DNA of 64,000 bases, taken from Bdellovibrio bacteriovorus (GTDB taxonomy: Bacteria > Bdellovibrionota > Bdellovibrionia > Bdellovibrionales > Bdellovibrionaceae). Below the pieces are notes generated by a model. That model was given only the letters and a program-made list of their open reading frames with translations, was not told where the DNA came from and did no database searches. Both the position numbers and the translations under genes were made by a program. The stretch covers positions 186,841 to 250,840 of the forward strand of contig NZ_LUKF01000014.1 of assembly GCF_001592755.1 (NCBI RefSeq), written 5' to 3'. Of the stretch, positions 50,899 to 60,817 are shown one piece after another. How positions within the stretch are numbered: the stretch's first letter is position 1; the number at the start of each line of letters is the position of its first letter.

Positions 50899-50927
50899 AA
50901 AACCCGCGGGGACACCGCGGGTTTTTG
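50899..50927 (-). terminator. intrinsic terminator after the DsbA-like gene
   Basis: On the minus strand AAACCCGCGG / CCGCGGGTTT is followed by T runs. Confidence 0.88.
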
Positions 50928-50947
50928 AAGTTCCGGTAAGAAACTAA

Positions 50948-51730
50948 TTATTTCTTAGCAGCCAAGTGACGGTCGATGATGTCCTTGAACTCAGAGAATG
51001 GGTAAGCACCACGCAAAGAAACGCCGTTGATCAAGAAACCTGGAGTTCCAGAGAAACCGAATTTACGAGCTTCTTCCATGTCAGCTTCAATACGTTTAGT
51101 GATTGCTTCGCTGTTAAGATCTTTTTCAAGTCTCTTCATGTCAGCGCCTGCTTTTTTAGCAGATTCTTTCAAAGAGCCTTCTTTTTTCGTACGTAGGTCA
51201 CCTTGGTTTTCGAAAACTAGGTTGTAGAACTTTTCAGCTTTAGCATGGTCTTGCATAGCGATAGCTTCGAAGTATCTTGCCGCTGGCATTGCCATTGGGT
51301 GGAAATCCAAAGGAAGGTGTTTGTAAACAACACGAACGTCTTTTGGATAAGCTTTCATAACTTCATCAACTGTCGCGTGACCTTTAGAGCAGTACGGGCA
51401 CTCGAAGTCAGAGTATTCGATGATAGTGACTTTAGCGTCTTTTGGACCAAAGATAACGCGGCCTTCTTCAACAACAGGTTGAAGTGGGTTTGCGAATTCT
51501 TCGTCACGCTTTTTGCCTTCTTCAGCAACGGCTTTTTCTTGAGCTTTACGTTGTGCATTTTGAGCTGCTTTATTTACAACTTCGATAAATGCTTCAGGGT
51601 CTTTTTCGATAGCTACGAAAACGATGCTTGGATCTTTTTCTACTGCTTCTTTAAGTTGTTTTGCAGAAGGAGCACAGTTCACTAGGGAAAGTGCCAACGC
51701 GCCGATGCTAAAAATCTTTAGTGCTTTCAA
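50948..51730 (-). CDS. DsbA-like thiol oxidoreductase lipoprotein
   Basis: The start is TTG, 7 bases after GGAGG, giving MKALKIFSIGALALSLVNC, a lipoprotein signal. A helical charged stretch (~25-85) precedes a DsbA-type thioredoxin domain (DFECPYCSKGH with the CPYC pair near 112, and the cis-Pro in FSGTPGFLINGV). It should form or shuffle disulfides in exported proteins, fitting the many Cys-containing exported proteins nearby. No DsbB partner is in the window. Confidence 0.85.
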   Translation of the reverse strand: MKALKIFSIGALALSLVNCAPSAKQLKEAVEKDPSIVFVAIEKDPEAFIEVVNKAAQNAQRKAQEKAVAEEGKKRDEEFANPLQPVVEEGRVIFGPKDAKVTIIEYSDFECPYCSKGHATVDEVMKAYPKDVRVVYKHLPLDFHPMAMPAARYFEAIAMQDHAKAEKFYNLVFENQGDLRTKKEGSLKESAKKAGADMKRLEKDLNSEAITKRIEADMEEARKFGFSGTPGFLINGVSLRGAYPFSEFKDIIDRHLAAKK

Positions 51731-51894
51731 TGTTTCCTCCGAGATGGATGATTAAGTTTTTAAGCCCTTTTATTTGACATTATTTTTAGTTTAGAAGGAA
51801 GGAAAAAAGCCTCTAGTCAAAGGTCGTGAATTAAAATGAGCCGTCTTATCCTTCTGGTCTTGTTTCATTGCCGGAGGTCTTTAAACTCGAAATT

Positions 51895-52539
51895 ATGAAA
51901 AAAGCAAATTTCCTTTTAACAATGATCATCTATGTATTTTGCGCACAGGCCCATGCGGGTTTGTTGTTTAACTACTCTCAACTGGCACTGAAAGATCTTG
52001 ATCAGATGAATAAATTGGTCAACGACAAGGTGAAAGAGTCCAAAAAATCGAGCAGTGGAAAGGTTGTTCCGCTGAAAGAAGCATTGCAGGCGGTTTATTC
52101 TCGGCCGAATGATGATGACATGATCGACAAAATCGTGGCTCCGTTGCGGTCGAATTTAGATGAGTTGGAGTCCTGGGAAAAAACGATCAGTCAATTAACT
52201 GACGAAGCGATCAACGCGCTGAAAAATCCTCGGGCTTTTAAACCGGTGGTGCAGACGACGTACGTCATTTTCTTGGAAAATCTTTTGGCAGAGGTCAAAC
52301 CTTACGTGAAAAGTGAAGGCTTCGAACGCCAGATCGTAGAACGGGTGCGGGATGCAAAGATTGAAGTTTCGAAAGAAGCTGTCAACGAGCGCAAACTGCG
52401 CACGATGAAATCGACAGCATCTCCTTCAGAAATTGCGGAAAAAATTCTGTCTCAAAGCACAAAGCCTGCGGAAGCAACGCCGGCTGCGGACGAAAAATCG
52501 TCTGAAACTTCGGCAGAAAATACTTCTTCCGGGCAATAA
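51895..52539 (+). CDS. exported helical protein of unknown function
   Basis: The product (~214 aa) begins with a signal peptide (MKKANFLLTMIIYVFCAQAHA), then is mostly helical and charged, ending in a Ser/Thr/Glu/Ala-rich tail. I recognise no motif. A GGAGG lies 17 bases upstream, too far for normal use; no better start is seen. The gene is followed by an operon with a cupredoxin-like protein and CpaF, but a 170-base gap separates them. Confidence 0.6.
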   Translation: MKKANFLLTMIIYVFCAQAHAGLLFNYSQLALKDLDQMNKLVNDKVKESKKSSSGKVVPLKEALQAVYSRPNDDDMIDKIVAPLRSNLDELESWEKTISQLTDEAINALKNPRAFKPVVQTTYVIFLENLLAEVKPYVKSEGFERQIVERVRDAKIEVSKEAVNERKLRTMKSTASPSEIAEKILSQSTKPAEATPAADEKSSETSAENTSSGQ

Positions 52540-52634
52540 TTTCCCTCGACCAGACCGGCTCTTGGCAAATTCGACCACGGGCCAGCGTCAAACGATAGAT
52601 CTCCTCAAGTCTCAAAAAATCGCCTCAAATTGAC

Positions 52635-52662
52635 TCAAGTTCTCACGAACTCCTACCGATAG
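52635..52662 (+). promoter_or_regulatory. possible sigma-28 promoter for the 52710 operon
   Basis: TCAAGTTC at 52635 and ACCGATAG at 52655 resemble the FliA -35 and -10 boxes, with one extra spacer base. It is a weaker match than the PilZ promoter. Confidence 0.35.
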
Positions 52663-52709
52663 AAACAACATGTGGGCTGGATGCCCTAAGAGCAATTAGG
52701 AGGATTCGA

Positions 52710-52988
52710 ATGTTTCTGCAAGGCGATTTGCAAATAGTGTTTGATGCGCTTTACACCGTAGGTGCCATTGACCCTGTTTTAAAATTGGATTGGAGCGAAG
52801 TCACAAAAGACATGATGGCAAATCCACAGGTCTTGAGTGATGCGTTTCATTTGATTAATTCTTGCAAAGGCGACAAAGACCTCCTGATTCAAAAGCTCCA
52901 CATGATGGATCCGAGATCCGTGAATTATATCGCTATGGAGGTGGCACGTGAATTTTGTGAGTTCCAAGATCGTACAGAGCTGCACTAA
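52710..52988 (+). CDS. small protein of unknown function
   Basis: The 92-aa product is soluble and helical (LQIVFDALYTVGAIDPVLKL, DPRSVNYIAMEVAREFCEF) with no signal peptide. I do not recognise it. AGGAGG 6 bases before the ATG is a very good ribosome site, part of which can pair with an upstream CCTAA. It overlaps the cupredoxin gene by 41 bases, so the two are cotranslated. Confidence 0.7.
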   Translation: MFLQGDLQIVFDALYTVGAIDPVLKLDWSEVTKDMMANPQVLSDAFHLINSCKGDKDLLIQKLHMMDPRSVNYIAMEVAREFCEFQDRTELH

Positions 52989-53454
52989 GATTGCATTGCT
53001 TCTACTGATCACTCAAAGCGCGTTTGCCTGGGAAGTGGATTTTTCTCGTCGCCAAGTTCAGTTCAACGACGTTAAAAATGAAGACCGCTTGCCTGCGAGC
53101 ATTAAAGAAGATCAAAGCGTGATCTTGACGAAAGTTTTTGATGCGGTCGAACCCGCTCAAGACGTCGTGATCATGAATACCGAGAAAGGCTTTGTTCCTG
53201 AAGTCGTGCGCCTGAAAAAGGGTGGCAACTACCGCATTCACGTCGTGAATGTGAACGGCAAAGAAAAGAACGTCAGCTTTGTTTTGGATGCTTTTTCTGA
53301 GCACCACAACACAGTGTTTGGTGAACAGAAAACTTTTTCCGTATCGCCAAAAACAGACGGCATTTTTTCTTACCAATGCCCGGAAACAGCGGTTCAAGGA
53401 AAGTTCATTATTTATTCTGATATTGCGGCAGACAGAAAACCTGCCTCTCATTAA
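52948..53454 (+). CDS. exported cupredoxin-like protein
   Basis: A GTG start (GGAGG 6 bases upstream, inside the previous gene) gives a signal peptide (up to SAFA). The mature 140 residues show a cupredoxin-like beta-sandwich: FVPEVVRLKKGGNYRIHVVN, then KNVSFVLDAFSEHH, then a final IFSYQCPETAVQGKFIIY in which Cys sits like the copper ligand. The His ligands are less clear, so metal binding is uncertain. The operon position before cpaF suggests a link to a secretion or pilus machine, but that is not shown. Confidence 0.6.
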   Translation: MNFVSSKIVQSCTKIALLLLITQSAFAWEVDFSRRQVQFNDVKNEDRLPASIKEDQSVILTKVFDAVEPAQDVVIMNTEKGFVPEVVRLKKGGNYRIHVVNVNGKEKNVSFVLDAFSEHHNTVFGEQKTFSVSPKTDGIFSYQCPETAVQGKFIIYSDIAADRKPASH

Positions 53455-53471
53455 TTCGGAAGGTCGCACCC

Positions 53472-54584
53472 ATGTCTGATAAGTCGAGCGTTTTCAAACA
53501 GACCATTCAGCAGAATTTAGGTCCTGTATTGAAGTACCTTGATGACAAGGGTGTTTCCGAAATTCTTATCAACGGACATCAAGAAATTTTCGTCGAAAAA
53601 AAAGGGAAGCTCGAAAGAGTTCCTGAAACTTTTCCTTCAGAAGATGATCTGCGCGCGGCGGTGAACAGTATCGCCCAAAGCGTGGGTCGACGTATCGATG
53701 ACGAATCGCCTCGTCTAGATGCGCGTTTGCCGGATGGTTCACGTATCGCGGCGGTGATCCCGCCAATGTCCCGCAAGGGCACTACGCTTTCGATTCGTAA
53801 ATTTACCAATAACAAAATCACTTTTGCTGATTACATCAAGTTCGGCGCAATCACTGAAGATGGCGCGCGCTTTTTGGATATCTGCATGTTCTTAGGAAAA
53901 AACATCATCGTCAGCGGTGGTACCGGCTCTGGTAAAACCACGTTGCTTTCACTTTTGTGTACGCGCATTCCTAAAGGACAGCGTGTGATGGTGATCGAAG
54001 ACTCTTCCGAGCTGCAAGTGGATTACGAACACGTGGTGATGTTTGAAACTCGCCAAGCCGACCAAATGGGGAAGGGTGAAGTTTCCATCAAAGATCTTTT
54101 AAAAAGCGCTCTTCGTTTAAGACCGGATCGCATCATCGTGGGGGAGGTTCGTTCTAGCGAAGCCCTTGAACTTTTGAATGCGATGAACACGGGTCACAAA
54201 GGTTGTATGGGCACGGTCCACGCCAACACGCCTGAAGATGCCATCGTCCGTTTGGAAGCCTTGGCTCAAGGTGGTGACGGTAAGATCAGCGAAAAGGCTT
54301 TGCGCTCGCAAGTCGTCTCGGCCATCGAAATTATTATCCAAGTGTCGCGTTTTTCAGACGGATCTCGCCGTATCGCCGCAATCAGCGAAGTGCGCGGATT
54401 TAATAGCGATGGTTCGTACAACGTCGTCCCCATTTTTGAAATGTCCCGTCTTACACGGCGCCCCGACGGAACCCTCGAAGGAAAGCTCCAAGCCACCGGC
54501 GCGGTGCCAACGTTCATGGACGAAATCATCGATAACAACCTCCCATTCCCAAAATCCAAATTCAGCAAACCCCAAGCCGCATAG
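53472..54584 (+). CDS. cpaF: CpaF/VirB11-family secretion ATPase
   Basis: The 370-aa protein has the full type II/IV secretion ATPase core: N-terminal domain (~20-125), Walker A IVSGGTGSGKTTLLS near 150-164, the Asp-box VMVIEDSSEL, and the arginine-rich KSALRLRPDRIIVGEVRSSEAL with Walker B and GCMGTVHANTPEDA. CpaF drives Tad-type pili. No other tad/cpa gene is adjacent, so this copy is separate and its partners lie elsewhere or it serves another process. Precedes repeat copy B. Confidence 0.85.
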   Translation: MSDKSSVFKQTIQQNLGPVLKYLDDKGVSEILINGHQEIFVEKKGKLERVPETFPSEDDLRAAVNSIAQSVGRRIDDESPRLDARLPDGSRIAAVIPPMSRKGTTLSIRKFTNNKITFADYIKFGAITEDGARFLDICMFLGKNIIVSGGTGSGKTTLLSLLCTRIPKGQRVMVIEDSSELQVDYEHVVMFETRQADQMGKGEVSIKDLLKSALRLRPDRIIVGEVRSSEALELLNAMNTGHKGCMGTVHANTPEDAIVRLEALAQGGDGKISEKALRSQVVSAIEIIIQVSRFSDGSRRIAAISEVRGFNSDGSYNVVPIFEMSRLTRRPDGTLEGKLQATGAVPTFMDEIIDNNLPFPKSKFSKPQAA

Positions 54585-54586
54585 CG

Positions 54587-54715
54587 CGAGGCTTGTGAAA
54601 ACGACCCGATCGACTGCGTTGTCGGGCTTTGTCTTCCGCTCCGACGTACTAGGAGTACGCCTCCGCTGCAGCCAAAACCCTCCGCCTTGCGCTCGAGTCG
54701 TTTTGACAAGCCTCG
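54587..54715. repeat. covarying interspersed repeat, copy B
   Basis: A 129-bp copy with perfect 10-bp outer arms (CGAGGCTTGT / ACAAGCCTCG), the conserved G-G mismatch, then AAAACGAC / GTCGTTTT. Central hairpin CGTACT-agg-AGTACG; conserved GCCTCCG and CCTCCGCCTTGC. It starts 2 bases after the cpaF stop. Confidence 0.88.
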
Positions 54716-54723
54716 TCATTTCT

Positions 54724-54745
54724 AAAGGTGCCTGCTTCTTTTTTG
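54724..54745. repeat. 22-bp dispersed repeat, copy 2
   Basis: Identical to 36527-36548. It sits just after repeat copy B in the gap between cpaF and the next gene. Confidence 0.7.
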
Positions 54746-54817
54746 TAACCCTGGGTGTCATGGGAAATTCGCCATTATATAGTTTAAATGGCTAACGATT
54801 TACGCTAAGACTTCGTC

Positions 54818-57101
<2,284 letters not shown>

Positions 57102-57140
57102 AGGTGCCGAAAAGAACCAAGATTTGAAATCTTAAAATAA

Positions 57141-57169
57141 AAAAAGGCGATCCTTGTGATCGCCTTTTT
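57141..57169. terminator. bidirectional intrinsic terminator
   Basis: AAAGGCGATC-cttgt-GATCGCCTTT followed by T and preceded by A runs; shared by eno and the convergent exported-protein gene. Confidence 0.9.
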
Positions 57170-57194
57170 CGTTTTTAGTCGAGCTAACTACGTC

Positions 57195-57857
57195 TTACTT
57201 AACCAAGTACATCGGAACATTAGCAACCGATAAAGACAGGGTGCCTGAACCCTCTACCGCAGTCAGGTAGTGGAAAAGCTCAAGTCTGTTGTGATTTGTA
57301 TCGAACAAAGAAGCATTGAAAAGATTCGTTGTATCAAGCTTCAAAGTTTCACCATCTTGTTTTAAAGAAGCAAAGACCGTCAATGTATGGAAAGGATTCA
57401 ACCATACTTGAACTTGGTCCCAACCTTTCGGTGGAGCTACAGGAAGAACCCAAGGGCCTTGAGAAGTCGTAACATACATCGCCGTTTCTTTGGCGAAGTC
57501 AGAAGCCGTAGTCACGCATTCTTCATTGTCGTTTTGGATTGAAGTCGTCGCTGTAAGCTCCATAGTACGAACCAAAGTATTTCCAGTGATAACATTCTTC
57601 ACTGTCGTTACCAAAGTACCAACCTTGAAGTTCAATGAAGAAACACAGAAGTTTTCGCCATCATCATGACGTTGGCTTCTTTTGATTTCAGAAGTAACCA
57701 CTTGATTGTTAGCTGTGAACTGCGCTGTCACTTCATACAGGCCTGCATTGAAGCCACCGTAAGTGTTTGTAAGGTCTAACGTTGCTTTACCAGTGAGGTC
57801 TGCAGCGAACGCCGTCAAAGAGGTAAATAGAACAGCAAAAAATGCGATTTTTTTCAT
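57195..57857 (-). CDS. exported protein of unknown function
   Basis: The start at 57857 follows GGAGA by 6 bases and gives a signal peptide (MKKIAFFAVLFTSLTAFAA). The ~200-residue mature part is beta-rich and has two cysteines (NFCVSS, EECVTT). I do not recognise the family. The ribosome site is paired in a 7-bp hairpin. The gene has its own terminator, so it is a single-gene unit. Confidence 0.65.
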   Translation of the reverse strand: MKKIAFFAVLFTSLTAFAADLTGKATLDLTNTYGGFNAGLYEVTAQFTANNQVVTSEIKRSQRHDDGENFCVSSLNFKVGTLVTTVKNVITGNTLVRTMELTATTSIQNDNEECVTTASDFAKETAMYVTTSQGPWVLPVAPPKGWDQVQVWLNPFHTLTVFASLKQDGETLKLDTTNLFNASLFDTNHNRLELFHYLTAVEGSGTLSLSVANVPMYLVK

Positions 57858-57862
57858 ACGAA

Positions 57863-57884
57863 TCTCCACGTCTTAAAGTGGAGA
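57863..57884 (-). promoter_or_regulatory. hairpin hiding the ribosome site of the 57857 gene
   Basis: On the minus strand TCTCCAC (57884-57878) pairs perfectly with GTGGAGA (57869-57863), the Shine-Dalgarno, across an 8-base loop, 5 bases before the ATG. Confidence 0.65.
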
Positions 57885-57956
57885 CGTTATGGCCGTCCTA
57901 TCGCTGAAACTCAAGTTTGGAAACTGTCAGGGTTCTGTCAGGACGGCCAAGGCAGA

Positions 57957-59390
57957 CTATTTAAGTCCCAAGTACGCTAGAATGCGGGCGCCATACTCGG
58001 GATCACACTTGCTAAAGTGGGCGATGTTTTTTCTTTGCAACTCTTCTGGAAGTCCCTTCATAGTTCCTGCAATATTGCGAGTCAGTCGATCGCGCTCTTC
58101 ATTCGTGAAAATGCGATAAAGATTCCCGGCTTGAGTGAAATCATCATTATCTTTGTGAGCATCATAGCGATCGGCCGCTCCTGATAAAGGCAGCGGTGGT
58201 TCGCTATAACGAGTGTCTTGAGTTGGACCGCCAAATCCGTTGGGTTCATAATTGTCGACACCGCCTCCGTTATTATCAAAGCGCATGCTGCCATCTCGGT
58301 GATAAGTATTCACCACCGAATGAGGACGATTCACAGGCAGATGCTGGTAATTCACACCCAAACGATAACGGTGAGCATCGGGATATGCGAACAGTCGTCC
58401 TTGCAACATCTTATCCGGAGAAAATCCTACGCCCGGAGGAACATTGCTAGGTGAAAAGGCGGCTTGTTCAACTTCCGCGAAATAGTTTTCAGGATTGCGG
58501 TTCAGCTCTAGGACACCCACATCTATCAAAGGAAAGTCTTTGTGTGGCCAGATTTTCGTTAAATCGAAAGGATTAAAATTTGTTTGCTCGGCCTGTCTTT
58601 CCGTCATGATTTGAACTTTTAAAGTCCAGCGCGGAAATTCCTTTCGCTCAATGGCTTCAAACAGATCTCGTCCTGCATAGTCGGGATCGCTTCCCGCAAG
58701 CGCTGTGGCTTTTTCAACCGAAAGATTTTTAATCCCTTGCATAGATTTGAAATGGAATTTCACCCAGACGCGTTCATTCTTGTCATTGATGAAACTAAAC
58801 GTGTGGCTTCCGAAACCATGCATAAAGCGATAGCCATCGGGAATTCCGCGATCACTAAAAAGAATCGTGATTTGGTGAAGGGCTTCTGGGGCCTTTGCCC
58901 AATAGTCCCACATGCGGAACGGGTTTTTATATCCTGTACGGGGGTCACGCTTTTGTGAATGGATAAAATCCGGAAACTTCAGTGGGTCTCGTTCAAAGAA
59001 CACCGGCGTGTTGTTGCCCACGATGTCCCAGTTTCCTTCTTCCGTGTAAAACTTCAAAGCGAAACCACGTGGATCGCGCTCGGTATCGGCAGAGCCTTTT
59101 TCACCAGCTACGGTAGAAAAGCGTAAGAACACATCTGTTTTCTTTCCGATTTTGGAAAACAAGGCGGCTTTCGTAAAGCGAGTGATATCGTGCGTGACAG
59201 TGAAAGTGCCGTAAGCTCCAGAACCTTTCGCGTGCACGACACGTTCAGGAATTCTTTCGCGATTAAAGTGCGCCAGTTTTTCGATCAAATGAAAATCTTG
59301 GATCAAGACCGGACCGCGTTCACCCGCCGTGACAGAGTGTTGATTTTCAGAGACGGGAATACCTGCTGATGTTGTCAGTGTTTTACTCAT
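57957..59390 (-). CDS. katA: catalase (heme, small-subunit KatA type)
   Basis: The 477-aa protein matches clade-3 monofunctional catalases: [20 protein letters not shown] (catalytic His), the Asn of [20 protein letters not shown] and [14 protein letters not shown], and the proximal Tyr in [15 protein letters not shown]. It converts H2O2 to water and oxygen in the cytoplasm. Full length. Its start is overlapped by 8 bases by the upstream ankyrin gene. AAAGGAG lies before the ATG. Confidence 0.95.
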   Translation of the reverse strand: MSKTLTTSAGIPVSENQHSVTAGERGPVLIQDFHLIEKLAHFNRERIPERVVHAKGSGAYGTFTVTHDITRFTKAALFSKIGKKTDVFLRFSTVAGEKGSADTERDPRGFALKFYTEEGNWDIVGNNTPVFFERDPLKFPDFIHSQKRDPRTGYKNPFRMWDYWAKAPEALHQITILFSDRGIPDGYRFMHGFGSHTFSFINDKNERVWVKFHFKSMQGIKNLSVEKATALAGSDPDYAGRDLFEAIERKEFPRWTLKVQIMTERQAEQTNFNPFDLTKIWPHKDFPLIDVGVLELNRNPENYFAEVEQAAFSPSNVPPGVGFSPDKMLQGRLFAYPDAHRYRLGVNYQHLPVNRPHSVVNTYHRDGSMRFDNNGGGVDNYEPNGFGGPTQDTRYSEPPLPLSGAADRYDAHKDNDDFTQAGNLYRIFTNEERDRLTRNIAGTMKGLPEELQRKNIAHFSKCDPEYGARILAYLGLK

Positions 59391-59892
59391 GATGTAAGGC
59401 TCCTTTATTTGTAAACGGGGACTGTAGAAGTTGGAAAACAGCTTTAAGACGGCGCAAAGCCTTCGGTCCTTTAAAGCGCAGGTGAGGGGAAGTTTCGGTT
59501 AACATAAGGGCCATGTCTTTTCGACCAAAGGCCTCGGCATACATTAAAGCTGTTTGTCCGTTATTGTTTTTCGCATGAATGTCAGCACCGGCATTGATAA
59601 GAACCTGTGCAATCTTGTTATGACCTTTAAAGGCAACGCCCATCAAGATCGTGCTACCGCCATGGTCGCGAGAATTGGGATTAGCCCCATAGCGAAGAAG
59701 CAGGTGAACCAAAGACAGGTGGCCGTTGTACGCCGCCAACATCAAAAGGGAATGTCCCTTGTGATTCACCAAATCCGGATCTCCATGTTTTGCTAAATAT
59801 AATAGGACGTTTTGAATCTGACCTTGGCGAACCGACTCAAATACAGAGTCCTCGCCTTGAGCTGTTAATTTATAATTTTCCCATGTTCTCAC
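59383..59892 (-). CDS. ankyrin-repeat protein linked to catalase
   Basis: The 169-aa protein contains about four ankyrin repeats ([50 protein letters not shown]). No signal peptide is present. The start GTG at 59892 has GGAGG 6 bases upstream; a TTG at 59895 is too close. It overlaps katA by 8 bases, the same pairing as catalase/AnkB in Pseudomonas, where the ankyrin is needed for full catalase activity. Role here by analogy. Confidence 0.85.
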   Translation of the reverse strand: MRTWENYKLTAQGEDSVFESVRQGQIQNVLLYLAKHGDPDLVNHKGHSLLMLAAYNGHLSLVHLLLRYGANPNSRDHGGSTILMGVAFKGHNKIAQVLINAGADIHAKNNNGQTALMYAEAFGRKDMALMLTETSPHLRFKGPKALRRLKAVFQLLQSPFTNKGALHHE

Positions 59893-59947
59893 CAACGACC
59901 TCCAGTGGGTATATGAGTAATTTCGGTCTTTTTGGTTTATAAATCGA

Positions 59948-59984
59948 ATCGATAGTTTTGATTTGAAGTATCGATATTAACTAT
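59948..59984. promoter_or_regulatory. dyads upstream of the katA-ankyrin operon
   Basis: ATCGATA (59948) / TATCGAT (59969) and ATAGTT (59952) / AACTAT (59979) are nested inverted repeats. They resemble, but do not match in spacing, OxyR-type ATAG/CTAT sites. Candidate operator for oxidative-stress control. Confidence 0.35.
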
Positions 59985-60062
59985 AAGTGCAAGGGATCGT
60001 TTTAGCGAGGACTGGTCTTCAGTCTTGTAGCCAACTCTCGTATAATGAAGCAGAATATTCTC

Positions 60063-60368
60063 ATGTCTTACACTCAGTTTGCTGTCGGAGTACGTCGTTT
60101 CTTGAATCATCCCACAAAAGTGGCGACCTGCTGTCTTGTGGTCTTTGCAGTTTCCATCGTTCTAAATGGAAATGTGTTCCGCCTTTGGGGATTGCATCGC
60201 GATTTTGACCGCATCAATGAGGAAATCAATTCGACTCGCAAAAATATTGCCGGGTTGTCCGCGCAACTGAAACAAGCTAAAGACCCCTCATTTATTGAGC
60301 GCCAAGCCCGCGATAAATTAGACCTGGCGGGCGAACATGATTTGGTCTTCGTTTTCCCTGAGCAATAG
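60063..60368 (+). CDS. ftsB: FtsB/DivIC-family septum protein
   Basis: The ~101-aa protein has a short N-terminus, one membrane helix (about 25-40) and a coiled coil (DFDRINEEINSTRKNIAGLS) followed by DPSFIERQARDKLDLAGEHD, the FtsB/DivIC signature. It would bridge the FtsQ/FtsL complex in division. An ATG at 60045 overlaps TATAAT, a likely -10 box, so I choose the ATG at 60063. The symbol is by family. Confidence 0.75.
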   Translation: MSYTQFAVGVRRFLNHPTKVATCCLVVFAVSIVLNGNVFRLWGLHRDFDRINEEINSTRKNIAGLSAQLKQAKDPSFIERQARDKLDLAGEHDLVFVFPEQ

Positions 60369-60403
60369 TCCATAGCCTATCGCGTTAACTGATGCCTATC
60401 AGG

Positions 60404-60442
60404 TATAATCCAACTAGTATTTCGACTCTAATCCAACCTAGT
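60404..60442. promoter_or_regulatory. promoter and direct repeats upstream of the XRE-like gene
   Basis: TATAAT lies at 60404. TAATCCAAC-TAGT (60406) and TAATCCAACC-TAGT (60429) are direct repeats 23 bases apart, and GCCTATC occurs twice just upstream. Such repeats suggest autoregulation by the XRE-like protein. Confidence 0.4.
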
Positions 60443-60466
60443 TTTAGAGTAAATCTAGAGGTTTAT

Positions 60467-60766
60467 ATGATTGATAAGCATGAACTGGAATGGACAAAAG
60501 AATCTCTTCGCACACTTCGCCTTCGCATGGGCTGGAGTAAGTCGGACCTTGCTCGTCGCTTGCACTGCTCATCTGAAGATGTGGATTCTTGGGAAGATGG
60601 AGTTCGTCTGATTGAAACTCCGATCAAGAGTGAATTGGAAATCCTATTAAGACAAGCCGAAGAAGTTTGCGACGAAGTGAAGTACGCTCCATTTGCTGAA
60701 AATGAGTGCGATAAAAAAGCGCTTGAGCAAATTCACTTTTCTCGCGTCAAACTAGACTTAGAATAA
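60467..60766 (+). CDS. XRE-family HTH protein
   Basis: The 99-aa protein has a Cro/CI-type helix-turn-helix near 12-55 (LRTLRLRMGWSKSDLARRLH, CSSEDVDSWEDG). The rest is a helical extension (SELEILLRQAEEVCDEVKYA). No effector domain. The start at 60467 has AGAGG 5 bases before it. It is 51 bases upstream of polA, with a hairpin between, so it may be cotranscribed with polA; direct repeats upstream could be its operator. Confidence 0.75.
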   Translation: MIDKHELEWTKESLRTLRLRMGWSKSDLARRLHCSSEDVDSWEDGVRLIETPIKSELEILLRQAEEVCDEVKYAPFAENECDKKALEQIHFSRVKLDLE

Positions 60767-60774
60767 TCGACATT

Positions 60775-60817
60775 AAGAATCTCCCAGTGTAAAAATAGGC
60801 CTTCTCTGGGAGATCTT
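60775..60817 (+). promoter_or_regulatory. hairpin hiding the polA ribosome site
   Basis: AAGA, a bulged A, TCTCCCAG (60775-60787) pairs with CTGGGAGATCTT (60806-60817) across an 18-base loop. The Shine-Dalgarno GGGAGA lies in the 3' strand and the ATG follows immediately. No T run follows, so it is not a classic terminator. Confidence 0.65.
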
